A stretch of 64,000 nucleotides of DNA from CAVUNY01 sp963768585 (GCA_963768585.1 CAVYIF010000018.1:186001-250000); one strand, 5' to 3'. Shown: positions 25,581-34,058, counted from the stretch's first letter. Program-made: numbers and translations. Notes: generated by a model not told the origin, from the sequence alone.

Positions 25581-26354
25581 ATGTTAGAAGTCCACAATCT
25601 TTATGTCCATTATGGCAGCCGCCTCGTTCTCAAAGAGATCAGTTTCGATCTTTTACCTGGCAGTATTTTGGCCGTCCTCGGGCCGAATGGTTCTGGAAAA
25701 ACCACGCTCATCCGCGCCCTCAGCGGGATTGCCCCGCTCACATCAGGCGAGGTGCGTGTAAACGGTCGTTCGCTCAACCAGCTTTCATCTGTCGATCGCG
25801 CCCGCTGGATCGCGGTGGTTCCCCAGGCGCGCAATTTGCCCCCGGCCTTTTCCGCCTGGGAAACCGTCTTACTCGGCCGTACGCCGCATCTTAATTGGCT
25901 GGGACAGGTCTCGCAAAAAGATGAGGCCATTGCTCGCCAGGCAATGGTTACCACCCAGACACTTGAACTTGCCCAGCGCCCAGTCGGCGAATTATCCGGC
26001 GGCGAGCAGCAGCGTCTGCTGCTGGCCCGCGCCCTGGCTCAGGCTGCGCCGATCATGCTTCTGGACGAACCGACTTCACATCTCGACCTGCAGTTCCAGA
26101 TCGCTTTACTCGACCAGGTTCGTTTACTCGCCCGCCAGGAAAACCTGGCCGTGTTGATTGTCCTTCACGACTTGAACCTGGCAGCGCGTTATGCCGACCG
26201 GGTGGCGCTCCTGGCCCAAGGAGAACTGCGCGCGCTTGGCCCGGCCCATGAAGTCCTCACGCCTGAAAGGCTCAGCCCGGTCTATCACCTGCCGTTGGAA
26301 GTTTTTCACGCCGGCCCGGGGCGTTTACCTTACATCATCCCCTCTCTCCGCTGA
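25581..26354 (+). CDS. btuD: Cobalamin ABC transporter ATP-binding protein
   Basis: 257 residues: Walker A GPNGSGKTTL, Q-loop VPQARN, signature LSGGEQQRLLLARALAQ, Walker B IMLLDEPTSHLD and switch His in VLHDLNLAARYADRV. This is the FepC/BtuD type that energises FecCD permeases. It follows btuC after a three-base gap and closes the riboswitch-controlled operon. Confidence 0.93.
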   Translation: MLEVHNLYVHYGSRLVLKEISFDLLPGSILAVLGPNGSGKTTLIRALSGIAPLTSGEVRVNGRSLNQLSSVDRARWIAVVPQARNLPPAFSAWETVLLGRTPHLNWLGQVSQKDEAIARQAMVTTQTLELAQRPVGELSGGEQQRLLLARALAQAAPIMLLDEPTSHLDLQFQIALLDQVRLLARQENLAVLIVLHDLNLAARYADRVALLAQGELRALGPAHEVLTPERLSPVYHLPLEVFHAGPGRLPYIIPSLR

Positions 26355-26495
26355 CCTGACTGCATATTTTCCTCCCTACCCGGGCCTGGTTTCAGGGTAC
26401 AATTCAGGCGTGGTTTATCCCCCATACTTGAATCCAATATTTTTAGTCGGCGCGTAATGTGTTCATGCGACCAATCTCCGATCCCGAATTAAATC

Positions 26496-27680
26496 ATGCT
26501 GCCCACTTCTGAAGACCCATCTTATGTCCGTCCTCTTCAGATTGTCCGCTTGCTTTTTTTCTTTCAGTTTGCCGGAATCGGGATCTTTGTTTCCTTTATC
26601 AATGTTTATCTGCACGACGCCGGCTTAAATGGGACTCAAATCGGGTTAGTGGGCATGCTGGCTTCTTTATTTGGTATGCTGGGTGCCACTCTGTGGGGCT
26701 ATTTGAGCGATCGCACCGCACGACCACGCATCATCTTGATCATTGGCGCTTTAGGAACAGCGGTGGTCAGCCAGTTATACCCGCTTGCGAGCACATTTTC
26801 CGGTTTTGCCCTCATCGCCAGTCTGTATGGGGGGTTTAACTCCGCCACCAGCACATTGGTCGACAGCCTGGCACTCTCCTTCCTGGGAAAAAGGCGCGAA
26901 GATTACGGGCGCTACCGTCTGGGCGGGTCGTTTGGTTACATCCTCGCCACATCGATTTCAGGCCTGGTCTTTGAAAAGTTCGGCCTGTCGACCATGTTTC
27001 CCGCCTTTGGCGTGGTCAGCCTGGCCTTTATCGTCACGGCCTTGTTTTTGCCCTCGCGCGCCATCCAGCGCCAATCGTCTAAGTTTAAATCAATTTCGAC
27101 CATGATCCGCCAACCGGTCTGGCAGATCTTGATTGCCACGGTGTTCTTAATCTGGCTGGCTTCCAGCGGCTCATTTTCTTTCTTGAACGTCACGATCAAG
27201 AACATGGGCGGGAGCGACAGCCTGGTGGGATTTGTTTTCACCACTTCCGCGTTGGTCGAAATCCCATTTATGGCCTATTCAGGGTCGCTCATCCGCCGGT
27301 TTGGCGCCAGCCGCTTGCTGTGGCTTGCCACCCTGGGTTACATCCTGCGTTTCTTTTTGTACAGCCAGATGGGAGCACCTGAATGGGCATTAGGCATTTC
27401 CGTGCTTTCAGGCCCAATGTTTGTTTTGTTCTGGAACAGCACAATCAATGTTGCCAACCAGTTGGCACCGCCCGGACTGACTGCCACCGCTCAAGGGTTG
27501 GTGGTATCCACGACCGGTTTTGCCGGCGTAATAGGGACCCTGCTCAGCGGCTGGCTATTTGACCTGCTCGGCTCGAGCGGGCTATTTTTGGTTCTTTCCG
27601 GTTTCTGTGTGTTGGGTTTTCTGCTGTTTTCGTTCGGTCAAATCCGTTTTATGAGAAAACCCGTGGTTTCAATAAAATAA
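26496..27680 (+). CDS. Major facilitator superfamily transporter
   Basis: 394 residues with twelve membrane segments. The loop 2-3 motif is present as GYLSDRTARPR, the MFS G-x-x-x-D-R/K-x-x-R signature. The N-terminus (FFFQFAGIGIFVSFINVYLHDAGLNG) resembles the LacY/nucleoside-symporter (MFS_1-like) branch. Substrate unknown. No Shine-Dalgarno sequence is evident before the ATG. It lies downstream of btuD but separated by 141 bases. Confidence 0.85.
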   Translation: MLPTSEDPSYVRPLQIVRLLFFFQFAGIGIFVSFINVYLHDAGLNGTQIGLVGMLASLFGMLGATLWGYLSDRTARPRIILIIGALGTAVVSQLYPLASTFSGFALIASLYGGFNSATSTLVDSLALSFLGKRREDYGRYRLGGSFGYILATSISGLVFEKFGLSTMFPAFGVVSLAFIVTALFLPSRAIQRQSSKFKSISTMIRQPVWQILIATVFLIWLASSGSFSFLNVTIKNMGGSDSLVGFVFTTSALVEIPFMAYSGSLIRRFGASRLLWLATLGYILRFFLYSQMGAPEWALGISVLSGPMFVLFWNSTINVANQLAPPGLTATAQGLVVSTTGFAGVIGTLLSGWLFDLLGSSGLFLVLSGFCVLGFLLFSFGQIRFMRKPVVSIK

Positions 27681-27701
27681 ACACCAAAACCAAAGAAAAC
27701 A

Positions 27702-27729
27702 GGATGCAAGGGCTTCAGTCCTTACATCC
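27702..27729. terminator. Possible hairpin between converging genes
   Basis: GGATG-C-AAGG pairs with CCTT-A-CATCC around an eight-base loop, between the MFS and OsmC gene ends. One internal mismatch and no T-run, so only a tentative call. Confidence 0.35.
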
Positions 27730-27761
27730 CGTAATTTCACAATGAAAAGAAAACTGTGTTC

Positions 27762-28160
27762 TCAGGCAGTTACTTTGGTAAAAACGTCAAACTGGGGCGG
27801 GTTTTCCAGATGCTTTTTCACAGCACATTGGTCGGCTGAGCGCACCAGAGCTTCATAATACTTTTCAGGAAAACTCGGCGGAACCTGGATTTCCAGGTCG
27901 ATTTTATCGACCATCCCTGTAGCTCGACTGCGGTTTACCCGCTGAACGATGCGAATACCATCGGTCGCGATGCCGCGCTGGCGGCAGAATCCTAACACAT
28001 AAATCCCGGCACAGGTTCCAATCGAGGCCAAAAAAACAGAGAAAGGCGTGGGAGCGGACCCTTCACCACCGCCCATGGGCGGCTGATCGGTCATTACAGT
28101 ATAACCACCAAAATGTGCATCTACACGCGCCCCCCCGGGAAAGTCAACGATCATGTCCAT
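27762..28160 (-). CDS. OsmC/Ohr family protein
   Basis: 132 residues from the ATG at 28160 (GGAGA site); a longer frame to 28271 lacks a ribosome site. Family landmarks are APTPFSVFLASIGTCAG, holding the first redox Cys, and a second Cys in ADQCAVKKHL, both as in OsmC/YhfA-like peroxide-related proteins. OsmC proteins reduce organic hydroperoxides using a Cys pair; YhfA-like members have uncertain substrates. A palindrome lies just upstream (28191-28206), and a cNMP-fold gene is divergent. Confidence 0.85.
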   Translation of the reverse strand: MDMIVDFPGGARVDAHFGGYTVMTDQPPMGGGEGSAPTPFSVFLASIGTCAGIYVLGFCRQRGIATDGIRIVQRVNRSRATGMVDKIDLEIQVPPSFPEKYYEALVRSADQCAVKKHLENPPQFDVFTKVTA

Positions 28161-28190
28161 CAGTATATTTCTCCATAATAAATTATTTTT

Positions 28191-28206
28191 ACTGGTTTTC
28201 ACCAGT
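28191..28206. promoter_or_regulatory. Inverted repeat ACTGGT-TTTC-ACCAGT
   Basis: A perfect six-base inverted repeat with a four-base centre, 31 bases upstream of the osmC-like ATG and about 140 before the divergent cNMP-fold gene. It could be an operator or a weak leader hairpin. Confidence 0.35.
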
Positions 28207-28344
28207 ATAGCGCCTTCAAAACATTTAGTAGATGCACATGAAGGTAAAAAAGATACATCTGTAATCCTCATTAATGAGTTTTGTCATTGCATTCAGGATG
28301 TTTGCCACTACGAACCTTAACTCCCTTTCGCTATGATGGGGACA

Positions 28345-28842
28345 ATGGTAAATCAGGAATACGCACATCTGGCGGTTTTTTCCGGCCTCGAACCCAAACA
28401 AATGCGCCTGATCACCCCTTTATTGGATATGTGTTCATACGGACCAGGCGAGACGATCTTTGAACAAGGTGATCTTGCCTTATTCGTTTATATCCTGTTA
28501 AATGGTGAGGTCCAGATTCGTTTTAAACCATACGATGGTCCCCCACTAAATGTGGCTCTTCTTCAACAAAAGGGCGTTTTTGGCTGGTCTGCCGCATTAC
28601 GGCGAAGTTCCTATACCTCTGGAGCGTCAGCTCTGGTAAAATGTGAAGTAGTAAGGATTCGTGGGGAAAAGCTGCGCCAATTGTGCGAGAATCATCCGGA
28701 CGTTGGGAGTTCACTGCTTGAACGCCTCTCCGGTCTGATCGCTGAGCGGCTTAACTGCACCCACGCCCAAATGCTGGCGATACTTTGTGAAGGTATGGAA
28801 TTGAGCGAAAAAAGCCGGAGGAGGTTAACCATCCATGACTGA
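28345..28842 (+). CDS. Cyclic nucleotide-binding-fold protein without DNA-binding domain
   Basis: 165 residues from the ATG at 28345 (in-frame ATG also at 28333). The cNMP beta-roll is clear: FSGLEPKQMRLITPLL, then YGPGETIFEQGDLALFVYIL and LNGEVQIRF, followed by FGWSAALRRSSYTSGA in the place of the phosphate-binding cassette, which lacks the usual E-L and R-S/T-A residues, so binding of cAMP is doubtful. The end is a helix with no room for a CRP helix-turn-helix. TATGAT lies seven bases before 28345, suggesting a leaderless transcript. The NifU-like gene overlaps its end by eight bases. Confidence 0.7.
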   Translation: MVNQEYAHLAVFSGLEPKQMRLITPLLDMCSYGPGETIFEQGDLALFVYILLNGEVQIRFKPYDGPPLNVALLQQKGVFGWSAALRRSSYTSGASALVKCEVVRIRGEKLRQLCENHPDVGSSLLERLSGLIAERLNCTHAQMLAILCEGMELSEKSRRRLTIHD

Positions 28843-29083
28843 GAATGGATCTACTTATTCATCTGAAGAACAGCTGCGCGGATTGATTGAGCAGCTCGAT
28901 GCCTATATCGATCATTACCACGGTGGTTCGGTAGAACTGGTCGAATTTGATGGCAAGTTGGTGAAAGTTCACCTGGGTGGGGCCTGTTTGGGATGTCCCC
29001 TGTCTCCTTCAACCCTGCATGGTTGGGTGGAAGGGACGATCAAGCAGTTTTTCCCGGAAGTTGAAAAGGTTGAAGCGGCCTGA
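28835..29083 (+). CDS. NifU C-terminal domain-like Fe-S scaffold
   Basis: 82 residues. The Nfu/NifU C-terminal domain pattern is seen as GGSVELVEFDGKLVKVHLGG followed by ACLGCPLSPSTL, where the CxxC pair of two subunits holds a 4Fe-4S cluster for transfer to apoproteins. It is shorter than full NifU and resembles stand-alone Nfu proteins. The eight-base overlap with the cNMP-fold gene implies translational coupling, so the two products may act together in redox or iron sensing. Confidence 0.85.
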   Translation: MTENGSTYSSEEQLRGLIEQLDAYIDHYHGGSVELVEFDGKLVKVHLGGACLGCPLSPSTLHGWVEGTIKQFFPEVEKVEAA

Positions 29084-29089
29084 ACAAAA

Positions 29090-29136
29090 CTCGAGTAGAA
29101 AAATCCCCTGGAATCCAGGGGATTTTTCTACTCGAG
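29090..29136. terminator. Perfect 23-base-pair bidirectional terminator
   Basis: Bases 29090-29112 are exactly complementary to 29114-29136 around a single central base. A5 and T5 runs inside the stem make it work in both directions. It lies between the NifU-like gene and the converging SHOCT-like gene, whose stop and last two codons are inside the stem. Confidence 0.85.
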
Positions 29137-29526
29137 AAACACTTCTACGTGTTCGCCATCATTCTCGTCGTACACATCCACAATTTGACCCATCTCCCCG
29201 GTGCGAATCGAATCCATCAATGCGTTCATATCCAGACCATCGACTTCCGGAGAAAAGCGTGCGCCTAACTTAACCCCGGCAGTCACCACCGTGATCGGCA
29301 GCCGGATATTGACCCGTACTCGTCCGGTATCGGTATCGGTAACACGCACCCGGAACCAGCGCGCGCCCTGCCCGGAAAGAGCCGGTCGGGGAGACACCGG
29401 GGCACGAGATGAAACGGGCACCTTGGGCTGTCCCAACGCATCGAGCAGCTTCATCCCTTCTGCAGCACTAATTTTCCCTTCCTGAATCATATGCAGTACT
29501 TTTAAACGTTCTTCAGAGGTCGCCAT
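29128..29526 (-). CDS. SHOCT-like/YvlB-type small protein
   Basis: 132 residues. The N-terminal helix pair EERLKVLHMIQEGKISAAEG MKLLDAL is a SHOCT-type module found at the start of YvlB/LiaX-like envelope-stress proteins. It is followed by a Pro/Ser-rich linker (about 35-50) and a beta-rich part (FRVRVTDTDTGRVRVNIRLP) with an acidic end. No membrane segment or enzyme motif. The last codons lie in the bidirectional terminator. Confidence 0.6.
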   Translation of the reverse strand: MATSEERLKVLHMIQEGKISAAEGMKLLDALGQPKVPVSSRAPVSPRPALSGQGARWFRVRVTDTDTGRVRVNIRLPITVVTAGVKLGARFSPEVDGLDMNALMDSIRTGEMGQIVDVYDENDGEHVEVFLE

Positions 29527-29564
29527 TCTTCAATCTACCTTCAATCGGTTTTAAGAACATCACA

Positions 29565-30263
29565 CTACAAAGTTTTACCGGGTTGGGCACGCCGTTCCCA
29601 TTCTTGCACCGCTTCCTTCAAAACTTGTTTTACCTCAGGATCTGTAACGGCATCCACACCATTATAATGGTCCAACCCTACCCACACCATCACACCTTCA
29701 CGCGGATCTTCCATGAGGCGAATGCCTTTACTCATGGCCGGGTGATTCTTCAAATTTTCCTGAAGAATATCATTGATTTGCTCTACGATGCTCTTCGGTT
29801 TCTCCAGGCCGGCCTTTTTCGCCGTCTTTCCTTCAAGGCCTTCTTCCAGATCTACAACGGATAAGGGTCTCGCCATTTCTGATGGTTGAGGTGTCAGCGG
29901 TATTTGTGCTTGCGGTTCAGAGGGTGCCGCCGGAGCATCGGTTTGGCTGCCAATAAATCCCATCCAACCCGCCCAATCCTTTAGCAAACCGTTCAAGTTC
30001 CGTTTTTGTGCCTCGCTCATTTGTTTGGCAGAGGTGATGAGCATGTCACCAGTGCGCACCGCCAGCTGTCCCGAGGAACGGTCCTGCCATAGAGCCGCCT
30101 TTTCAATATAGCGTTTACGCAGTTCTCTGAGAATATCCTGTTCCTGGTCGGCCGGGGGGGGATTCCCGCGACTCGCAAGCCACCAGGCCAATGCAGCGCC
30201 GATAATGAATCCGGCAGCCAACACGACTAACAGCATAATTACCTGACTCTGACTGGTAACCAT
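29565..30263 (-). CDS. Hypothetical single-pass membrane protein
   Basis: 232 residues from the ATG at 30263 (AGAGG ribosome site; GTG directly before it). One N-terminal membrane helix (about 8-30, VIMLLVVLAAGFIIGAALAW), then a charged cytoplasmic helix region, a Pro/Ala/Gln-rich linker around residue 120, a predicted coiled region (KKAGLEKPKSIVEQINDILQ) and a short mixed domain ending GLDHYNGVDAVTDPEVK. I do not recognise the family. It lies 15 bases after mutM, so it is probably in the same unit. Confidence 0.6.
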   Translation of the reverse strand: MVTSQSQVIMLLVVLAAGFIIGAALAWWLASRGNPPPADQEQDILRELRKRYIEKAALWQDRSSGQLAVRTGDMLITSAKQMSEAQKRNLNGLLKDWAGWMGFIGSQTDAPAAPSEPQAQIPLTPQPSEMARPLSVVDLEEGLEGKTAKKAGLEKPKSIVEQINDILQENLKNHPAMSKGIRLMEDPREGVMVWVGLDHYNGVDAVTDPEVKQVLKEAVQEWERRAQPGKTL

Positions 30264-30277
30264 CACTCACCTCTTCA

Positions 30278-31117
30278 TCAATCCGGCTTAGGCTGGCAGA
30301 CCGGGCAGTAATGTGTGCCGCGCTGGCCTACCACCGTACGCACGATGGCGGTACCACAAACCGGGCAAGGCAATCCGGTTCTCTGGTACACTCGGAACGA
30401 ATTTTGAAAATCGCCGCCCCGGTAGACCCAATCAATGCTTGCCCCGTTGCGACGGATGCCTTCTTGCAGTACCGACCGAATGGCCTGCCATAAGTTCTCA
30501 GCCTCGTGAAGTCTGACGCCAGCAGAAATCTGATTGGGGTGAAGTCGGGCTAAATGAAGTGCTTCATCTGTATAAATATTGCCCAGACCCGCGATAAATT
30601 TTTGATCTAACAGTAATGGTTTAAGCTGGCGGTGATGGGCATGCAGGCGTTGGTAAAAATCCTGGGCGCTGAAATCTTCCGCCAGTGGTTCAGGTCCCAA
30701 ACCGGCAAAAACCGGGGTGGTATCACGGACCAGCCAGGCTCGCCCAAACTTGCGCGGGTCATTGAACACCAGCCGCTCGCCTTGCGACAGGTGAAAGACC
30801 AGCCGGTCATGTACAGCAACGGGGCGCACCTGCCCATCTTCGGATTGCTCGGGTTCGATCCGCAAATCACCACTCATTCTCAAGTGAAACAGAAGATAGT
30901 CAAAATCCAGCCGCAGGATCAGAAATTTCGCCCGGCGGGCAACCTCTCGCACGCTTTGCCCACTTATTTGCCGCCGAAACTGTGCAACCGCAGGTTCAGC
31001 GATGCTCTTTTCCCAAAACACCTCGACCGATTGAATCGTTTGCCCCACAAGCGGCTTCCCATCCTTGCCATCTCGCAAGTATCGAGCGATCGTTTCGACT
31101 TCGGGCAGTTCGGGCAT
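30278..31117 (-). CDS. mutM: Formamidopyrimidine-DNA glycosylase
   Basis: The start must be the ATG at 31117, because the enzyme uses its N-terminal Pro (MPELPEVET) as the Schiff-base nucleophile; a TTG one codon earlier can be excluded. 279 residues. Pro2, Glu3 and the beta-hairpin Lys (RRAKFLIL) are present, followed by the helix-two-turn-helix and a C-terminal zinc finger with two CPVC pairs. It removes 8-oxoguanine and formamidopyrimidines from DNA and nicks the abasic site. With mutY at 36514 it forms the GO repair pathway. It starts three bases after the prs stop. Confidence 0.95.
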   Translation of the reverse strand: MPELPEVETIARYLRDGKDGKPLVGQTIQSVEVFWEKSIAEPAVAQFRRQISGQSVREVARRAKFLILRLDFDYLLFHLRMSGDLRIEPEQSEDGQVRPVAVHDRLVFHLSQGERLVFNDPRKFGRAWLVRDTTPVFAGLGPEPLAEDFSAQDFYQRLHAHHRQLKPLLLDQKFIAGLGNIYTDEALHLARLHPNQISAGVRLHEAENLWQAIRSVLQEGIRRNGASIDWVYRGGDFQNSFRVYQRTGLPCPVCGTAIVRTVVGQRGTHYCPVCQPKPD

Positions 31118-31120
31118 CAA

Positions 31121-32116
31121 TTATTCTCCAAACATCTCCCCTACACTGCGGCCTTCATTTGCCCGCAGGATCACTTCGCCCACCAGCGATGAAACCGAAA
31201 GGACTGTCAATCGATCTCCGAACAAAGCCATTTTTTCGGGCGGGATCGGAACCGTATCGGTTGTGATCATTTCTTTTACAGGTAGGGCAGCCATGCGTTC
31301 GGCCGCGTTCAGCGAAAACAGCGGGTGCACGAAGCTCATATAAATATCCCGCGCTCCGCATTCTTTTACCAGGTTCACCGCCTGCGTAATCGAACCGCCC
31401 GTATCGACTTCATCATCCACGATAATCACATCGCGCCCGCTAACGTCGCCAATCAGGGTCAAGGCCTGGGCCTTGGAATCATTGATTGTCCGTCGCTTTT
31501 CGATAAATGCCATCGGCACGTGCAGCACCTGGGCGTAATTGCGCGCCTTCTTGGCAAAACCCAGATCAGCAGTCACAACCACCGGATTATACATCTGGTC
31601 TTGTTTACTTTTCATGTAATCCACCAGGATGTGAAATGCGGAGAGCACATCGCCCGCGATCGAGAAAAAGCCCTGAATCTGCCCGGCATGCAGATCAAGG
31701 GTAATATAGCGGTCGGCCCCGGCGACCTGGATCATATCCGCCACCAGACGGGCCGTAATTGGAACGCGCGGCTGGTCCTTTTTATCCGAGCGGGCATAAC
31801 ACAGGTATGGCACAACTGCCGTCACCCGCGAAGCCGAATCCAATCGCAAGGTTTGCAGCAAGATGAGCAGTTCCATCAAATTGCGGTGCACCGGTGCCGA
31901 TGTGGTTTGGACCACATAACAATCTTGCCCGCGCACGCTTTTTCTCAATTTCACAAACAGGTTATCGTTCGGAAACATGATGATGTCGCGCTCACACAGG
32001 GGCAGGTCGAGGTATTCGGCAATTCTGGCGGCTAATTCCGGGCAGCCGGTGCCGGCATATAGTTTTACATCCCCATAAGTCATGCGTTCATGGCGCGCCA
32101 CGTGATTCAAAGGCAT
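31121..32116 (-). CDS. prs: Ribose-phosphate pyrophosphokinase (divergent)
   Basis: 331 residues. The PRPP synthetase architecture is clear: YGDVKLYAGTGCPELAARIA, the flexible-loop region VRGQDCYVVQT, VVPYLCYARSDKKD (normally YARQDRK), LDLHAGQIQGFF and the PRPP loop VIIVDDEVDTGGS (normally DDMIDTAGT). The enzyme makes PRPP from ribose 5-phosphate and ATP. The substitutions and the 15 extra N-terminal residues place it in a divergent class, possibly differing in regulation. ATG 32116 follows GAGGAAGGA. Confidence 0.88.
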   Translation of the reverse strand: MPLNHVARHERMTYGDVKLYAGTGCPELAARIAEYLDLPLCERDIIMFPNDNLFVKLRKSVRGQDCYVVQTTSAPVHRNLMELLILLQTLRLDSASRVTAVVPYLCYARSDKKDQPRVPITARLVADMIQVAGADRYITLDLHAGQIQGFFSIAGDVLSAFHILVDYMKSKQDQMYNPVVVTADLGFAKKARNYAQVLHVPMAFIEKRRTINDSKAQALTLIGDVSGRDVIIVDDEVDTGGSITQAVNLVKECGARDIYMSFVHPLFSLNAAERMAALPVKEMITTDTVPIPPEKMALFGDRLTVLSVSSLVGEVILRANEGRSVGEMFGE

Positions 32117-32131
32117 AACATTCCTTCCTCG

Positions 32132-32677
32132 TTAAACAGAATCCGGGTCCTGCCACTCGGAATGCAGCACACTCATCAGCAGGACATCGACAAATTTTCC
32201 ATCTTGATACTTGGCCTGGCGCATTCGCCCTTCGTGGACAAAGCCGGCCTTTTCATAGGAATGCACCGCCCTAGGATTGGTCTCAAACACGCGCAAGAAA
32301 ATCCGGTTCAACCCAAGATTCAGAAAGGCATGGCGCAGCATCAGCACCATCGCATCATGCCCATAGCCCTGGTTCCAGTAGCGTTTCTCTCCGATAAAGA
32401 TACCCACTTCGGCCAGCCGGTTTTTCCAATCAATATCCATCAAACCCAAATTGCCCACCAGCAGCCAACCAGTAGGGGTTTGGACTTCGATCCCCAGCGG
32501 ATGTTCTTCATTTGGTTTGCTGCGCATACTTTCAAACCAGCTCTCCTCCTGGACGGATGAGAGCGGAATGATTAACGACAATCCGCGGTTGACCTCGGGA
32601 TCATTGAGCCACTCCACAAAGCGCGGTAAATCGCTTCTTTCAATGGCGCGCAGCCTGACCCTCTTGCCAATAATCAT
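32132..32677 (-). CDS. GNAT family N-acetyltransferase (RimJ/RimL type)
   Basis: 181 residues. The acetyl-CoA-binding region is seen as EVGIFIGEKRYWNQGYGHDAM (motif A, Q-x-x-G-x-G/A) and the C-terminal NPRAVHSYEKAGFVHEGRMRQ. RimL-like enzymes acetylate protein N-termini or small amines; the substrate is unknown. It is followed by prs after 15 bases, probably one transcription unit. Confidence 0.88.
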   Translation of the reverse strand: MIIGKRVRLRAIERSDLPRFVEWLNDPEVNRGLSLIIPLSSVQEESWFESMRSKPNEEHPLGIEVQTPTGWLLVGNLGLMDIDWKNRLAEVGIFIGEKRYWNQGYGHDAMVLMLRHAFLNLGLNRIFLRVFETNPRAVHSYEKAGFVHEGRMRQAKYQDGKFVDVLLMSVLHSEWQDPDSV

Positions 32678-32738
32678 CGCTTGATCCTTTCATCCAGATG
32701 CGGTTGCAAGAATGATTCTCGCAATCCCCTGGAATGAA

Positions 32739-34058
32739 TTATGGCGTCAGTCGGTTTGGCCCACGGAACAGGAATACCGTCTCGCGGATATTCTGCAGCC
32801 CGAGCATCACCATCAGCAGCCGCGACAGGCCCATTCCGAAACCGCCGTGGGGCGGGCAGCCGTAGCGGAAATCGTTTAAATAATCGCCGATGGGTTCCAG
32901 CGCCAATCCTTTTTCAAGGGCCTGTTTTTCCAAAATCTCGATTCGGTGTTCGCGCTGCGCGCCGGTGGTGATCTCCAATCCGTTGCAGAGCAGGTCAAAA
33001 CTCATCGTCAAATCAGGCCGGTCCGCATAGCGCATGTGATAGAAGGGCCGCACGGCGATCGGCCAATCCGTCAGGAAGACAAACTCATGGTTAAATTCCC
33101 GCATCACGTACTGAGCCATCAAACGCTCGCCCGCCGGATCAATGTCGCCTTTCTTTTCGGGGGGCAGTTGGTAGCCTTCCTTCTTTAAAATTTCGATTGC
33201 TTCTGCCATGGGGATGCGCGGAAATGGTAGGGTCGGCACCGTGATCTCCGTTCCGAGCAGTTCCTTAATCTCAGCCCCGAGCGCATCTTTGACCCGTTGG
33301 TAGGTATACTGCAGTAAACCCTCTTCAAAAGTCATCACATCATCGTGAGACTTGATCCAGCTCATTTCCATATCCACGCCGGTGAATTCGGTCATATGGC
33401 GAGAGGTAAAGGAGGGATCGGCCCGGAAAACCGGTCCAATCTCGAACACGCGCTCAAACCCGGCGGCCATCGCCAACTGTTTGTAGAACTGCGGCGACTG
33501 GGCAAGATAAGCTTTGCGATCAAAATAGATAACCTCAAATAATTCTGCCCCGCTTTCGCTGGGCACGCCCATAATCTTGGGGGTATGAATTTCGATAAAA
33601 TCGTGCTTCAACCAATATTCGCGCATCGCCGCTTCGGCAACCGTCTGGGCCTTGAAGATCAACAGGCTTTCCGCCCGGCGCAGATCGAGATAGCGCCAAT
33701 CCATGCGGATATCGACCCCGGCTAAATTTTCATTAAACGGGTCAAACGGCAATTGTTCCCCAGCCTGGGCCTCAACGGTGATCGTTTCCAACTGCAGTTC
33801 CAGACCATTCAGCTTGACAACCGGGTTATCCACGACCTTGCCGGTGATGGTCAGCGCCAATTCGGTAGCGATTTTTGAGATCAAATCCGCCACTTCAGTG
33901 CTGTTTGGCTTCCAATTGGCCACCTGGACCAATCCCGTCCGGTCGCGTACGATTAAAAACTGCATCTTTTTTTGATCCCGCAGCGTTTGCAGCCAGCCCT
34001 GGATCATCACGGTTTCACCGATCTTCTGTCGAAGATCACCAATCGATGTACGTTGCAT
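32739..34058 (-). CDS. aspS: Aspartyl-tRNA synthetase, archaeal/eukaryal type
   Basis: 439 residues, much shorter than the about 590-residue bacterial AspRS because the GAD insertion is absent. N-terminal OB-fold (VMIQGWLQTLRD), then the class II core: HTPKIMG, AQSPQFYKQL, FEIGPVFRAD (motif 2), TSRHMTEFTGVDMEM and GMGLSRLLMVMLGL (motif 3). This form is often non-discriminating and then charges both Asp and Asn tRNAs. The residue matching the discriminating Trp of the archaeal OB-fold (GWVW) appears to be Gln here, but I rely on memory for that comparison. Ribosome site GAGGAG. Confidence 0.93.
   Translation of the reverse strand: MQRTSIGDLRQKIGETVMIQGWLQTLRDQKKMQFLIVRDRTGLVQVANWKPNSTEVADLISKIATELALTITGKVVDNPVVKLNGLELQLETITVEAQAGEQLPFDPFNENLAGVDIRMDWRYLDLRRAESLLIFKAQTVAEAAMREYWLKHDFIEIHTPKIMGVPSESGAELFEVIYFDRKAYLAQSPQFYKQLAMAAGFERVFEIGPVFRADPSFTSRHMTEFTGVDMEMSWIKSHDDVMTFEEGLLQYTYQRVKDALGAEIKELLGTEITVPTLPFPRIPMAEAIEILKKEGYQLPPEKKGDIDPAGERLMAQYVMREFNHEFVFLTDWPIAVRPFYHMRYADRPDLTMSFDLLCNGLEITTGAQREHRIEILEKQALEKGLALEPIGDYLNDFRYGCPPHGGFGMGLSRLLMVMLGLQNIRETVFLFRGPNRLTP

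Noticed and set aside
30632..32035. Plus-strand frames opposite mutM and prs
   Set aside because: The minus-strand genes have full catalytic motifs; the opposite frames are low-complexity shadows.
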